Source: Holosporales bacterium (GTDB lineage: Bacteria; Pseudomonadota; Alphaproteobacteria; RUG11792). From it: a stretch of DNA of 7,935 bases. A model generated the notes under the pieces. It was not told the DNA's origin. It worked only from the letters and a program-made list of their open reading frames with translations, and did no database searches. The position numbers and the translations under genes are program-made. This document shows, piece after piece, positions 1 to 5,828 of this stretch (its first letter is position 1; each line of letters begins with the position of its first letter). Location: the NCBI GenBank assembly GCA_031279295.1, contig JAITIT010000009.1:1-7935 (forward strand), read 5' to 3'.

Positions 1-628
1 ACTCGATGTGCCACCCTGGTCTCCCAACCCCCCATGGGCTATCCCATCCAAGATTAAACCTATCATCAATCGGCTTCCACAGCACAAAGTCCAGTGGATT
101 CCTTTTGAACTCAGATACCTTAACCCTGGTTCCAATCACAAGATCATCAATGTTCTTGTTGGAGAGATTTCCATATCCACCGAACGATGACACGTCAAAA
201 CAGACATGACCTTCGGAGACGTATGCGCTTCCGCCTAAAACAAGCTCGCTGATGAATGAAATGATATCACTGATGTGTTCAGTAGCCTTCGGTTCTATGT
301 CAACCGGCAGGACATTGAGCGCAGCGATATCTTCATGATACATCATTATCGTCCGTTCTGTCAACTCGGAAACACTTACGCCCATCTCAACAGACGCCTT
401 GTATATTTTGTCGTCCACATCCGTGATATTCCTTACGTATGTAACGCTGCCGTATATGGTTCGCAGGACCCTATAGAGAACATCGAACACAATGACTGAT
501 CTAGCATTGCCGAGGTGTGCCCTGTCATACACCGTGGGGCCGCACACATACATTCTCACGTTCTTTGCATCGATTGGCTCGAAGTGCTCAATCCTTCTCG
601 AGAGGGTGTTGTATAATCTTAGTTGCAC
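1..628 (-). CDS. cysS: Cysteinyl-tRNA synthetase, N-terminal part (cut by the window edge)
   Basis: This class I aminoacyl-tRNA synthetase charges tRNA-Cys with cysteine in the cytoplasm. I translated the minus strand from a GTG at 628-626 and got 209 continuous codons to the edge. Near residues 26-43 it reads MYVCGPTVYDRAHLGNAR, which holds the first zinc-ligand Cys (about 29) and the HIGH-type ATP motif as HLGN (38-41). NITDVDDKIYKAS follows near residue 70. The last residues, GRPGWHIE, precede the second zinc-ligand Cys of the family, which would be the next codon. The C-terminal half, including KMSKS and the anticodon-binding region, lies outside the window. The GTG lies inside the end of grpE (10-base overlap), suggesting translational coupling; I see no good Shine-Dalgarno before it. 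An in-frame TTG five codons upstream is possible but less like family N-termini. Product identity is very secure; the exact start is moderately secure. Confidence 0.95.
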   Translation of the reverse strand, partial: MQLRLYNTLSRRIEHFEPIDAKNVRMYVCGPTVYDRAHLGNARSVIVFDVLYRVLRTIYGSVTYVRNITDVDDKIYKASVEMGVSVSELTERTIMMYHEDIAALNVLPVDIEPKATEHISDIISFISELVLGGSAYVSEGHVCFDVSSFGGYGNLSNKNIDDLVIGTRVKVSEFKRNPLDFVLWKPIDDRFNLGWDSPWGVGRPGWHIE

Positions 629-1122
629 TTTTTTGAGATGCAAACCAAGGCTGGCCTGAGCAGCCTATCTCTAAGCATGAATCCTTCTTGCAGTACCTTC
701 ACGATTGTTCCAGGAGCGGAATCATTGTCTTCCACCTCGGTGATTGCTTGGTGGAGATGAGGATCGAAAGTAGTCCCGCTTGACTCAAACACTGTAACGT
801 TATGGCGTGTAAGGACCTTATCCATTTCAGCTAACGTGAGTTTAACTCCGTCGACTACTGGGTTTGGTTGCTCCTGTTGACAGCTTTCTATTGCCCTAAG
901 AAGATTGTCCCTCACGGACAAGATGTCTCTCGCGAACTCGGAGATTCCGTACTTTATTGCATCCAGCTTTTCCCTGTCTGCCCTCCTCTGGACGTTTTGA
1001 GACTCTGCAATTGCACGAAGTAGCCTGTCCTCGAGGGAGGCTACCTTTTCGGCTAGATTCTCATCACCTGCATTGCAGTTCGCAGACTCGCTCTTCTCAA
1101 TATCCTCTTCCTGATCTACCAT
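619..1122 (-). CDS. grpE: Nucleotide exchange factor GrpE (Hsp70 cofactor)
   Basis: GrpE is a homodimeric cytoplasmic cofactor that releases ADP from DnaK and so drives the Hsp70 refolding cycle. The 167-residue product has the family layout. An acidic, poorly ordered N-terminus (1-22) leads into a long charged helix (about 23-85) typical of the dimer coiled coil. The C-terminal beta domain carries the family signature: FDPHLHQAI (119-127), then GTIVKVLQEGF and RDRLLRPALV (151-160). It is slightly shorter than the E. coli protein, as in many reduced genomes. The ATG at 1122-1120 has only a weak purine stretch (GAAG) upstream, but no better start is visible. The gene is first in a minus-strand pair with cysS, whose GTG lies inside its last codons. 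A TATAAT box sits 37 bases before the start codon; I see no clear sigma-32 promoter. Confidence 0.96.
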   Translation of the reverse strand: MVDQEEDIEKSESANCNAGDENLAEKVASLEDRLLRAIAESQNVQRRADREKLDAIKYGISEFARDILSVRDNLLRAIESCQQEQPNPVVDGVKLTLAEMDKVLTRHNVTVFESSGTTFDPHLHQAITEVEDNDSAPGTIVKVLQEGFMLRDRLLRPALVCISKKCN

Positions 1123-1158
1123 CTTCGAAACATCGAGTGACTAAACCAAAATCGCTCT

Positions 1159-1164
1159 ATTATA
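1159..1164 (-). promoter_or_regulatory. Putative -10 box of the grpE-cysS promoter
   Basis: On the minus strand this reads TATAAT, a perfect -10 hexamer, and would give a 5' leader of roughly 30 bases before the grpE ATG. No convincing -35 hexamer is found 16-18 bases upstream (around 1181-1188), so it may depend on an activator or be only partly recognised. The bases just downstream (TATAATAGAG) match those at 7237-7246 ahead of the outer-membrane protein gene. Confidence 0.5.
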
Positions 1165-1267
1165 ACACACGAGGTCTCATGGTAGGTAGAGGTATGGGAT
1201 GCTGGTTAATGACTAGGTTAGAACACATCTGAGACGAGTGTGGCTGATGTTATGAACTGGAAATAGC

Positions 1268-1279
1268 ACCTCCGGAGGT
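1268..1279. promoter_or_regulatory. 12-base perfect palindrome in the grpE/rplY divergent region
   Basis: ACCTCCGGAGGT equals its own reverse complement. It lies between the divergent grpE and rplY promoters, about 70 bases upstream of the rplY -35 box, so it could be an operator for a dimeric regulator. One or two such 12-mers are expected by chance in a window this long, so only the position supports a role. Confidence 0.25.
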
Positions 1280-1350
1280 ATGTTAGTTTAAGGCCACATG
1301 TTACCACTGATGGGATTCCGATGCCAAGCTGCGGTTTGTACACAATGGTA

Positions 1351-1379
1351 TTTACATATGTCATAAAACTTTGTATACT
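1351..1379 (+). promoter_or_regulatory. Sigma-70-type promoter for rplY-pth
   Basis: TTTACA (1351-1356) and TATACT (1374-1379) are separated by exactly 17 bases; each hexamer matches the consensus at 5 of 6 positions. Transcription would start near 1386, leaving a leader of about 33 bases before the rplY ATG. The promoter overlaps an in-frame TTG at 1371, which argues against that TTG as the translation start. It is the best promoter in the window, as expected for a ribosomal-protein gene. Confidence 0.8.
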
Positions 1380-1418
1380 CTTTGGTGCTGTGGTGCGTTT
1401 GTTTACCAGAGGGGGTAT

Positions 1419-2033
1419 ATGGCTTTGGGGTTAGAGATTGTTGCAAGAGAGGTCTCTGGAAAGAAAGAGACCAGGAGGTTGCGCCACAAGGGATTTGTTC
1501 CGGGTATTATATACGGCGGTGATGTTGCGCCTAGGCTTGTGGCGGTCCACGCAAAAGAATTGAGCTTGGAGTGTGACGATCCTGCTTTTCTTGGTCGCGT
1601 GATAGATGTAGAGATCGGTGAGGAACATGAGCGGTTTCTTCCAAAAGAGATTGTGCTCCATCCTGTTACAGGGCATCCAGTTCATGTTGATTTTCAGAGA
1701 ATTTCGAAAGACTCAAAAGTTAAGATTGGGATCGTGATTGAGTTCGTGAATGAGTTCAAATCTCCTGGCCTTAAGAAGGGAGGGATAATCAACGTCGTTG
1801 TCCATAAGCTAGAGTGTTTGTGTTCTCCAGCATCAATTCCACCTGTCATCGCTATTGACGTTACAGGCAAGGATATCGGTGACTCACTATTACTGGCTGA
1901 TATTAAGTTGCCGGATGGCGTGGTCGCAGCGCATCCAGAGAGGGATTCCATCATCGCTACAATAGTCGGAGCGAGAGTCAGTTCTGCTGATACTACTACT
2001 GATGAGGGTGGTGAGGAGGCTACGGCTAGTTAA
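1419..2033 (+). CDS. rplY: Large ribosomal subunit protein bL25 (Ctc/TL5 type)
   Basis: L25 binds 5S rRNA in the central protuberance of the 50S subunit. From the ATG at 1419 the product is 204 residues, the long two-domain CTC/TL5 form. The N-terminal 5S-binding domain covers about 1-92 (start MALGLEIVAREVSGKKETRR, with KGFVPGIIYGG, later HPVTGHPVHVDFQRI). The beta-rich C-terminal domain covers about 95-186 (GGIINVVVHKLECLC, then IAIDVTGKDIGDSLLLADI). An acidic, Thr-rich tail ends the protein. I chose ATG 1419 over the in-frame TTG at 1371 because it has a strong ribosome-binding site (GAGGGGG, 1409-1415) and fits the family N-terminus, while the TTG lies inside the promoter. The stop is 2 bases before pth, a pairing seen in many bacteria, so the two are almost certainly co-transcribed. 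Confidence 0.95.
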   Translation: MALGLEIVAREVSGKKETRRLRHKGFVPGIIYGGDVAPRLVAVHAKELSLECDDPAFLGRVIDVEIGEEHERFLPKEIVLHPVTGHPVHVDFQRISKDSKVKIGIVIEFVNEFKSPGLKKGGIINVVVHKLECLCSPASIPPVIAIDVTGKDIGDSLLLADIKLPDGVVAAHPERDSIIATIVGARVSSADTTTDEGGEEATAS

Positions 2034-2035
2034 GA

Positions 2036-2611
2036 GTGTTTTTGGTAGTAGGCCTTGGGAATCCCGGACTTACATACCTATATACCAGACATAATGTCGG
2101 ATTCATGTTTGCTGATTGTCTCGTTCATGAGCTGGGGGCGCCTGAGTTCAAAGCGAAGAGATGTTCGTTATGTTCTGAGAAGGTGGTTAATGGAGCCAAG
2201 GTCATTATCATAAAGCCTCAGACGTTTATGAATTTAAGTGGCCGTGCAGTAGCAGAAGTTGTGTCTTTCTATAAGATTCAGACTAGCAATATCTTTGTAA
2301 TTCACGATGACATAGACCTAAACCCGTGCGAGGTGAGAGTAAAATTTGCTGGAGGGCATGGTGGACATAATGGCCTCCGTGATATCGACAGATGTATTGG
2401 AAAAAACTATTGGAGAGTCAGAGTAGGTGTCGGACGTCCATCAACAAAGGATCTGGTTGCCGACTACGTTCTATCTCCATTCTACAATGATGAGCTAACA
2501 AGGATAGTGCAGATTCTTCACCTCATTGCTGAACGGTTCATTGAACTACTTCTTGTGGACGATAAGACGCCCATCGTCAACGATATCATGAAAGCTGGTG
2601 AAGCAAGATGA
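2036..2611 (+). CDS. pth: Peptidyl-tRNA hydrolase
   Basis: Pth cleaves the ester bond of peptidyl-tRNAs dropped from ribosomes and returns free tRNA to the pool. The 191-residue product has normal bacterial length and all key residues: the VVGLGNPG opening with Asn9, TRHNVGF with catalytic His19, FMNLSG with Asn66, HDDIDL with the catalytic Asp at 91, and the GGHGGHNGLRDI loop that contacts tRNA. VRVGVGRP follows as in the family. The start is a GTG two bases after the rplY stop. A TTG two codons later is the alternative, but it would shorten the first beta strand. The nearest good Shine-Dalgarno (GAGGAGG, about 2013-2019) is rather far upstream, so translation probably depends on ribosomes finishing rplY. 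The stop overlaps the next small gene by four bases. Confidence 0.97.
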   Translation: MFLVVGLGNPGLTYLYTRHNVGFMFADCLVHELGAPEFKAKRCSLCSEKVVNGAKVIIIKPQTFMNLSGRAVAEVVSFYKIQTSNIFVIHDDIDLNPCEVRVKFAGGHGGHNGLRDIDRCIGKNYWRVRVGVGRPSTKDLVADYVLSPFYNDELTRIVQILHLIAERFIELLLVDDKTPIVNDIMKAGEAR

Positions 2612-2787
2612 TGCTTAAGATATTGTGGGCTGCAATCGTCGTGTTGTCAGCTGGATACGCGCTCTTCTCAGCATCACTTGGATTTGATATTCCAGTTGCA
2701 CACTACGAAAAGTTGGACATCGTAATGGTGGAGAACGGAAATAGATTCAATTCTAGATTGGGTTCGAAGGAAATGCACTCTCCTTAG
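2608..2787 (+). CDS. Small membrane-anchored or exported protein, unknown function
   Basis: A 59-residue frame starts at ATG 2608, whose last bases overlap the pth stop as ATGA (an immediate second ATG at 2611 is in the same frame), and ends at TAG 2785-2787. I do not recognise the family. Residues 4-25 (MLKILWAAIVVLSAGYALF and on) are strongly hydrophobic after one Lys, so they form either a transmembrane helix or an uncleaved signal anchor. The remaining 34 residues are polar (FDIPVAHYEKLDIVMVENGN, then a basic end) and would face the periplasm. The 4-base overlap with pth is the usual geometry for translational coupling, so it is probably the third gene of the rplY-pth unit. It is short and unrecognised, so it could be a chance frame, but the overlap and the membrane-helix composition argue for a real gene. 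Confidence 0.6.
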   Translation: MMLKILWAAIVVLSAGYALFSASLGFDIPVAHYEKLDIVMVENGNRFNSRLGSKEMHSP

Positions 2788-2814
2788 ATAAGGGTATTAA
2801 GCGTGTTTACTATG

Positions 2815-3411
2815 TCATTTCAAAGAAATCTTTACTATGCACACCTGTTGCTCGCCGTTGGATAAATCAGGATCTCCAACTAACTCACATCTTCCCTTGC
2901 CGTTCATTTCCTCGGCCTTTGCCCGCAGAAGATGGAGTTGCTTTGCTGCGACGAACGGTTTGCCATTATCTGATATTCTCAGCTTTGCCGTGCCATCTTC
3001 CGATATTACGTCATAGCTACCACCAATTTTCGGAATCTTGAAGTTAGGTGCATCAATCAAACCAGCGGCGTGTAAGTGTGCGAAGACCTTTTTTGCATCA
3101 TCTGCTGATATCCTACCGTCTCCGTCGCCATTCTGTACGCTGGCTCCAAACCTAGTCTCTGCTCCTGCATCGTCCCCAGGAATAGCATCGTATTGGGATA
3201 TGTAGCTGGCGTACGCTATTTGTAAGATCTGTATATCACCAGCGACTGCTCTTATCTGAGCTGCCTCTATTAGATCCTTTCCCTTCATCATTCCACCAAC
3301 TATGATGCCTATGATTAGAAGCACCATCGACATTTCGACAAGCGAAAACCCGGTAACGGTTAGTCGAGAGTATTTCAAAATTCTCTTATAGACTGTTCTC
3401 ATGACCTCCAT
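2815..3411 (-). CDS. Type IV pilin-like protein (pseudopilin) with prepilin cleavage motif and EF-hand-like loop
   Basis: The 198-residue product has a basic leader (1-21) followed by the class III prepilin motif GFSLVEMSMVLLIIGI. Cleavage by prepilin peptidase is expected after Gly21; Phe22 becomes residue 1 and Glu26 is the hallmark Glu5. Residues 22-42 form the hydrophobic pilin helix. The head domain has a YDAIPGDD segment (74-81) and a loop NGDGDGRISADD (94-105) spaced like a calcium-binding EF-hand, then HLHAAGLI. This PGD / NGDGxG / AGLI pattern recurs, as I recall, in prepilin-type proteins of several Gram-negative groups. Two cysteines (175, 191) near the end could make the C-terminal disulfide of pilins. 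It lies 8 bases after an exported coiled-coil gene and is probably co-transcribed. The start may be the ATG three codons in; GGAGGT lies between the two, too close for the second. No other pilus genes are in the window. Confidence 0.85.
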   Translation of the reverse strand: MEVMRTVYKRILKYSRLTVTGFSLVEMSMVLLIIGIIVGGMMKGKDLIEAAQIRAVAGDIQILQIAYASYISQYDAIPGDDAGAETRFGASVQNGDGDGRISADDAKKVFAHLHAAGLIDAPNFKIPKIGGSYDVISEDGTAKLRISDNGKPFVAAKQLHLLRAKAEEMNGKGRCELVGDPDLSNGEQQVCIVKISLK

Positions 3412-3419
3412 TGCACAGA

Positions 3420-3962
3420 CTATGGTTCCGCAGGAGATTTTTTGCCCATAACTTTATTGGCTTTTTCTATTGCACTCTCAGCATCTGCTCCAGTTCCATC
3501 GTTGTCCTTGGGCTTGTCTTGCGCTTTACTTTCGCTCCCTGGTTCTGTGGGCTTCTGTCCTGCGCTCTTCTCTTCGACTGCTTCCGTGGTTCCGGTAACT
3601 GATTTGTTTGGCGAGCCCTCAAGATCTTTTGATGGTTTGTCGTTTTTAGTTTTACCTAATTGAGTGTCTGTGATCTGTTGCTCGATCTTCTTCATCTGAT
3701 TCTCCAATTTAGCAAGTTCCAGCTTCACTTTCTCAATCTGTGAACTTTTGTCTTTTTCAGACGCATTTAAGTCATCCGGGTCTGCCTCTATCGCCATTAT
3801 TATCTCATATAACCTTTCAATTAACCGTATTACTTGATAGCGCAATAGGATTAGCTGCCTGTTGAGCTCTGCCGCCTCTCGCATTAGGTGCTCCTGAGTC
3901 GCCTGAGCTACTTGGACTAGGCATGGCATACCCATTGCTATAAGACTAACATTCCATTTCAT
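3420..3962 (-). CDS. Exported coiled-coil protein with Lys/Glu/Ser-rich tail, unknown function
   Basis: I do not recognise this 180-residue protein. Residues 1-21 look like a Sec signal peptide with an Ala-X-Ala site (AQA before Thr22), so the mature protein is periplasmic or secreted. Residues 23-60 and 72-98 are rich in Leu, Ile, Glu, Gln and Lys with heptad-like spacing (HLMREAAELNRQLILLRYQV, then IEKVKLELAKLENQMKKIEQ), suggesting two coiled-coil helices around an acidic turn (ADPDDLNAS). From about 102 the chain is low-complexity, charged and probably disordered. The only cysteine (14) is in the signal peptide. A strong ribosome-binding site (GGGAGG) sits 4 bases before the ATG. The pseudopilin gene starts 8 bases after its stop, so a shared role in an envelope or secretion structure is plausible but unproven. 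Confidence 0.8.
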   Translation of the reverse strand: MKWNVSLIAMGMPCLVQVAQATQEHLMREAAELNRQLILLRYQVIRLIERLYEIIMAIEADPDDLNASEKDKSSQIEKVKLELAKLENQMKKIEQQITDTQLGKTKNDKPSKDLEGSPNKSVTGTTEAVEEKSAGQKPTEPGSESKAQDKPKDNDGTGADAESAIEKANKVMGKKSPAEP

Positions 3963-4007
3963 GTATCCTCCCTCTTTGTACTAGCCTCTAGCCCAATCTA
4001 TGCAATA

Positions 4008-4037
4008 ATTATATCACAAAATTGATGAATGACACAA
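4008..4037 (-). promoter_or_regulatory. Putative promoter for the coiled-coil/pseudopilin pair
   Basis: On the minus strand a perfect TATAAT (4013-4008) lies about 45 bases before the start codon at 3962. TTGTGT (4037-4032) lies 18 bases further upstream and matches TTGACA at 4 of 6 positions. The predicted leader of about 40 bases contains the strong GGGAGG ribosome-binding site. Confidence 0.55.
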
Positions 4038-4230
4038 GGTCATGGGAGATACGACTGGAGTTGACAAAAGGTGATGAATAGTGAGGTACTGCACCATTTT
4101 GAGACGATACATAATCATATGGAAGATAGCTAAATTGTTATATTGCGTGACTTGTGTTTCGAAATGTCGAATCCAATGCTCGGTTCTGATATCATTTCGC
4201 ATGATGATTCTGTGAGGAATCAAAGTATCA
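4014..4230. other. Intergenic divergent region, no gene seen
   Basis: This stretch separates the coiled-coil gene (minus) from the polyprenyl synthase gene (plus). It holds the minus-strand promoter at its left end. A perfect TTGACA occurs on the plus strand at 4061-4066, but the best -10 candidate at correct spacing (around 4085-4090, GGTACT) is poor, so the synthase promoter is not clearly located. I see no tRNA, terminator hairpin or convincing small gene here. Confidence 0.5.
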
Positions 4231-5127
4231 ATGTTTACAGAGATCATCGATCAGCTTCTGCTTAGGAGGACATTCTTCAAAGCAGAGCTTGAAGTTATAG
4301 ATCGCTACATTGCAACACTCATCGGTCAGCATGACGAACTTCAGTGTCTTAAAGAACGAGCGGCTTGGAAGGGCAAACGTATTCGCTCCATCCTGTACAT
4401 GAGTCTCTGGAATAAATCATGCAGCGTGGGGAAGGAGCTGAAGTTCAAGACTATCGCTATCTTGGAAGTCATTCACTTTGCGTCGCTGTTGCATGATGAT
4501 GTAATTGACTGTCACCTTACTCGCAGAGGGGAAGTATCGTTCGCGGGTGATTATGGCAACAGAGCTAGCATCCTTATTGGGGATTTCGTAATCATAAGGA
4601 TGGTGGCAGAGTTCATGCGCTTGCACCATGGTTCTGACATCACGAAGAACCTGTTCCTTAGAGAATGTTCTTCAACAGCATATGGAGCAATCCTTGAACA
4701 GCGGCTACACGTTGGATTACCATTGTCTGAATACGTCCGTTGCGCGTCATTAAAAACAGGGCCGCTCTTTAAGCTGGTTTGCTTCCTAGGAAGTTACTTG
4801 TCATCCGGAGATTTTAGTCTCGCGAGGAAAATGGCAATCATGGGATTGTGTGTTGGAATCATCTTTCAATTACAGAACGACATTGATGGGTACAACAGCA
4901 CAGAATTTGAGGAATCCGAGGACTACGTTATGGAGCGTATTACGTTTCCGATTATCATTGTGCGTAACTTTTTGGGAGTGGATGTGCAGAAGCTATTTGT
5001 CCAGCGGCAGAGCAACTATGAAATGATCCGCTCGATTATATTCTCAGCAGAGTTTCGTGATATCACTGAGCGAGTGATGGGCAAATATCTGGCAATAGCA
5101 AGGCGCATCGTTGAGATTACTTTATAG
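4231..5127 (+). CDS. Divergent trans-polyprenyl diphosphate synthase (IspA/IspB superfamily)
   Basis: Members condense isopentenyl diphosphate units onto an allylic primer to build quinone side chains or lipid carriers. The 298-residue product keeps GKRIRSIL (48-55; family GKRxRP), the first Asp-rich motif LLHDDVID (D89, D90, D93) with RRG behind it, a GDF site near 117 and the KTGPLF motif (175-180). Small residues Ala84 and Ser85 upstream of the first motif favour a long-chain product. The second Asp-rich motif is degraded: where relatives read FQxxDDxxD, this has FQLQNDIDG (212-220), so the first Asp is Asn and the last is Gly. The later GKxTLP-type motif reads ERITFP. ATG 4231 is the only plausible start, because an in-frame TGA lies at 4213-4215; the ribosome-binding site is weak. 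Fold assignment is firm; full activity and the choice of ispA or ispB are not. Confidence 0.85.
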   Translation: MFTEIIDQLLLRRTFFKAELEVIDRYIATLIGQHDELQCLKERAAWKGKRIRSILYMSLWNKSCSVGKELKFKTIAILEVIHFASLLHDDVIDCHLTRRGEVSFAGDYGNRASILIGDFVIIRMVAEFMRLHHGSDITKNLFLRECSSTAYGAILEQRLHVGLPLSEYVRCASLKTGPLFKLVCFLGSYLSSGDFSLARKMAIMGLCVGIIFQLQNDIDGYNSTEFEESEDYVMERITFPIIIVRNFLGVDVQKLFVQRQSNYEMIRSIIFSAEFRDITERVMGKYLAIARRIVEITL

Positions 5128-5170
5128 TGTGTTGGAATGACATCTCTTGGAATAGCAGCCTGCGGTAAAT

Positions 5171-5180
5171 ATGTGCACAT
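5171..5180. repeat. 10-base palindrome between the polyprenyl synthase and transglycosylase genes
   Basis: ATGTGCACAT is its own reverse complement and lies in the 113-base gap between the two genes, about 20 bases upstream of a candidate -35 box. Palindromes of this length are common by chance, so an operator role is only a possibility. Confidence 0.2.
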
Positions 5181-5195
5181 GGGCATTCCGGTACG

Positions 5196-5225
5196 TTGAC
5201 GATGTTTGTAAATTTTTAGTAAGAT
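5196..5225 (+). promoter_or_regulatory. Possible promoter for the lytic transglycosylase-dnaB unit
   Basis: TTGACG (5196-5201; 5 of 6 matches) and TAAGAT (5220-5225; 4 of 6) are 18 bases apart. Transcription would begin near 5232, only about 9 bases before the TTG start, giving a very short leader. This fits the lack of a clear ribosome-binding site, but the -10 match is modest. Confidence 0.4.
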
Positions 5226-5240
5226 GATATATCTGGTCTG

Positions 5241-5819
5241 TTGCGTTTGGGTAGCTGGTTGGCGAGTAGGATCATCTGTATAACATTGTTGATATCGTTG
5301 ATGCTCATTGGCTGTAGGACTGTAGGGTCTCTGCCTCAGCCTGATCAGCAGGTGATGGCAAGAAGCAATTACAGCAACTCCACGTCAGACATGATAGAGA
5401 AGGCGGCGTTGCAGTATGGTATTCCAAGTGAGTTGCTACGTGCTATGGCGATGGTTGAGTCGGGGTGCTCTCCGTACTCGGTAAATACCGCTGGCGGGGC
5501 CCGCAGGTTTAATTCAGAAACAGAGGCTGTGAACTTCATAAAAGATGAGGTGCGGCGTGGGAATCGCAATATGAGCGTTGGGTGCATGCAACTACATTAT
5601 CAGACCCACGGACGGTATTTCACTTCTGTTGCTGATATGGTCAGTTGCGAGAAAAATATACTGTATGCAGCTAGCCTACTACGGTCGCTGTACGATAGAT
5701 ATGGCAGCTGGGAGAAGGCGGTAAAGATGTATCACTCCAGACGAGCTAAGTACAGCTCTAGATACTATAAAAAGGTGATGAAGCAGTATGGCGGTGACAA
5801 GAAGTTGCTTGCCGACTAG
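5241..5819 (+). CDS. Lipoprotein lytic transglycosylase (SLT/lysozyme-like fold)
   Basis: Lytic transglycosylases cut peptidoglycan glycan strands to form 1,6-anhydro-muropeptides, for wall remodelling or to make room for envelope machines. The 192-residue product begins with a lipoprotein signal (residues 1-24) ending in a textbook lipobox, LIGC, with Cys25 as the lipid-bearing residue. A short linker leads to the catalytic domain (about 48-172). IPSELLRAMAMVESG carries the predicted catalytic Glu73, SVGCMQL (112-118) corresponds to the GLMQ motif, and KMYHSRRAKYSSRYYKKV (162-179) to the C-terminal YNxG/YHS region. A basic tail follows. The start is a TTG; upstream the frame closes at TAA 5220-5222 and no ATG is available, though a TTG two codons later would also preserve the signal. 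dnaB starts 9 bases after the stop. Domain assignment is strong; whether it serves the wall or a type IV secretion system cannot be told here. Confidence 0.88.
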   Translation: MRLGSWLASRIICITLLISLMLIGCRTVGSLPQPDQQVMARSNYSNSTSDMIEKAALQYGIPSELLRAMAMVESGCSPYSVNTAGGARRFNSETEAVNFIKDEVRRGNRNMSVGCMQLHYQTHGRYFTSVADMVSCEKNILYAASLLRSLYDRYGSWEKAVKMYHSRRAKYSSRYYKKVMKQYGGDKKLLAD

Positions 5820-5828
5820 AAGTTGATT

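Noticed and set aside
957..1232. 91-residue plus-strand frame across the grpE start and its promoter
   Set aside because: It is opposite grpE and through its promoter region, with no domain or start signal.
1371..1418. Extended N-terminus of L25 from TTG 1371
   Set aside because: The TTG overlaps the -10 box of the rplY promoter, and the extra residues (MYTLWCCGAFVYQRGY) are unlike L25. ATG 1419 has a strong ribosome-binding site.
2806..2839. Direct repeat TTTACTATG (2806-2814 and 2831-2839) and short inverted AAAGA/TCTTT at the convergent gene ends
   Set aside because: Too short, with no G/C-rich stem or T-run, so I do not call it a terminator or a mobile-element mark.
4014..4247. 77-residue minus-strand frame in the gap upstream of the polyprenyl synthase gene
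   Set aside because: It overlaps the start of the synthase on the opposite strand, covers the coiled-coil promoter, has no ribosome-binding site and no protein-like pattern (runs of His, Ile, Thr and Met without domain logic).
4163..4264. 33-residue plus-strand frame beginning ATGTCGAATCC and overlapping the polyprenyl synthase start
   Set aside because: It is very short, out of frame with the real gene, and has no ribosome-binding site or recognisable pattern.
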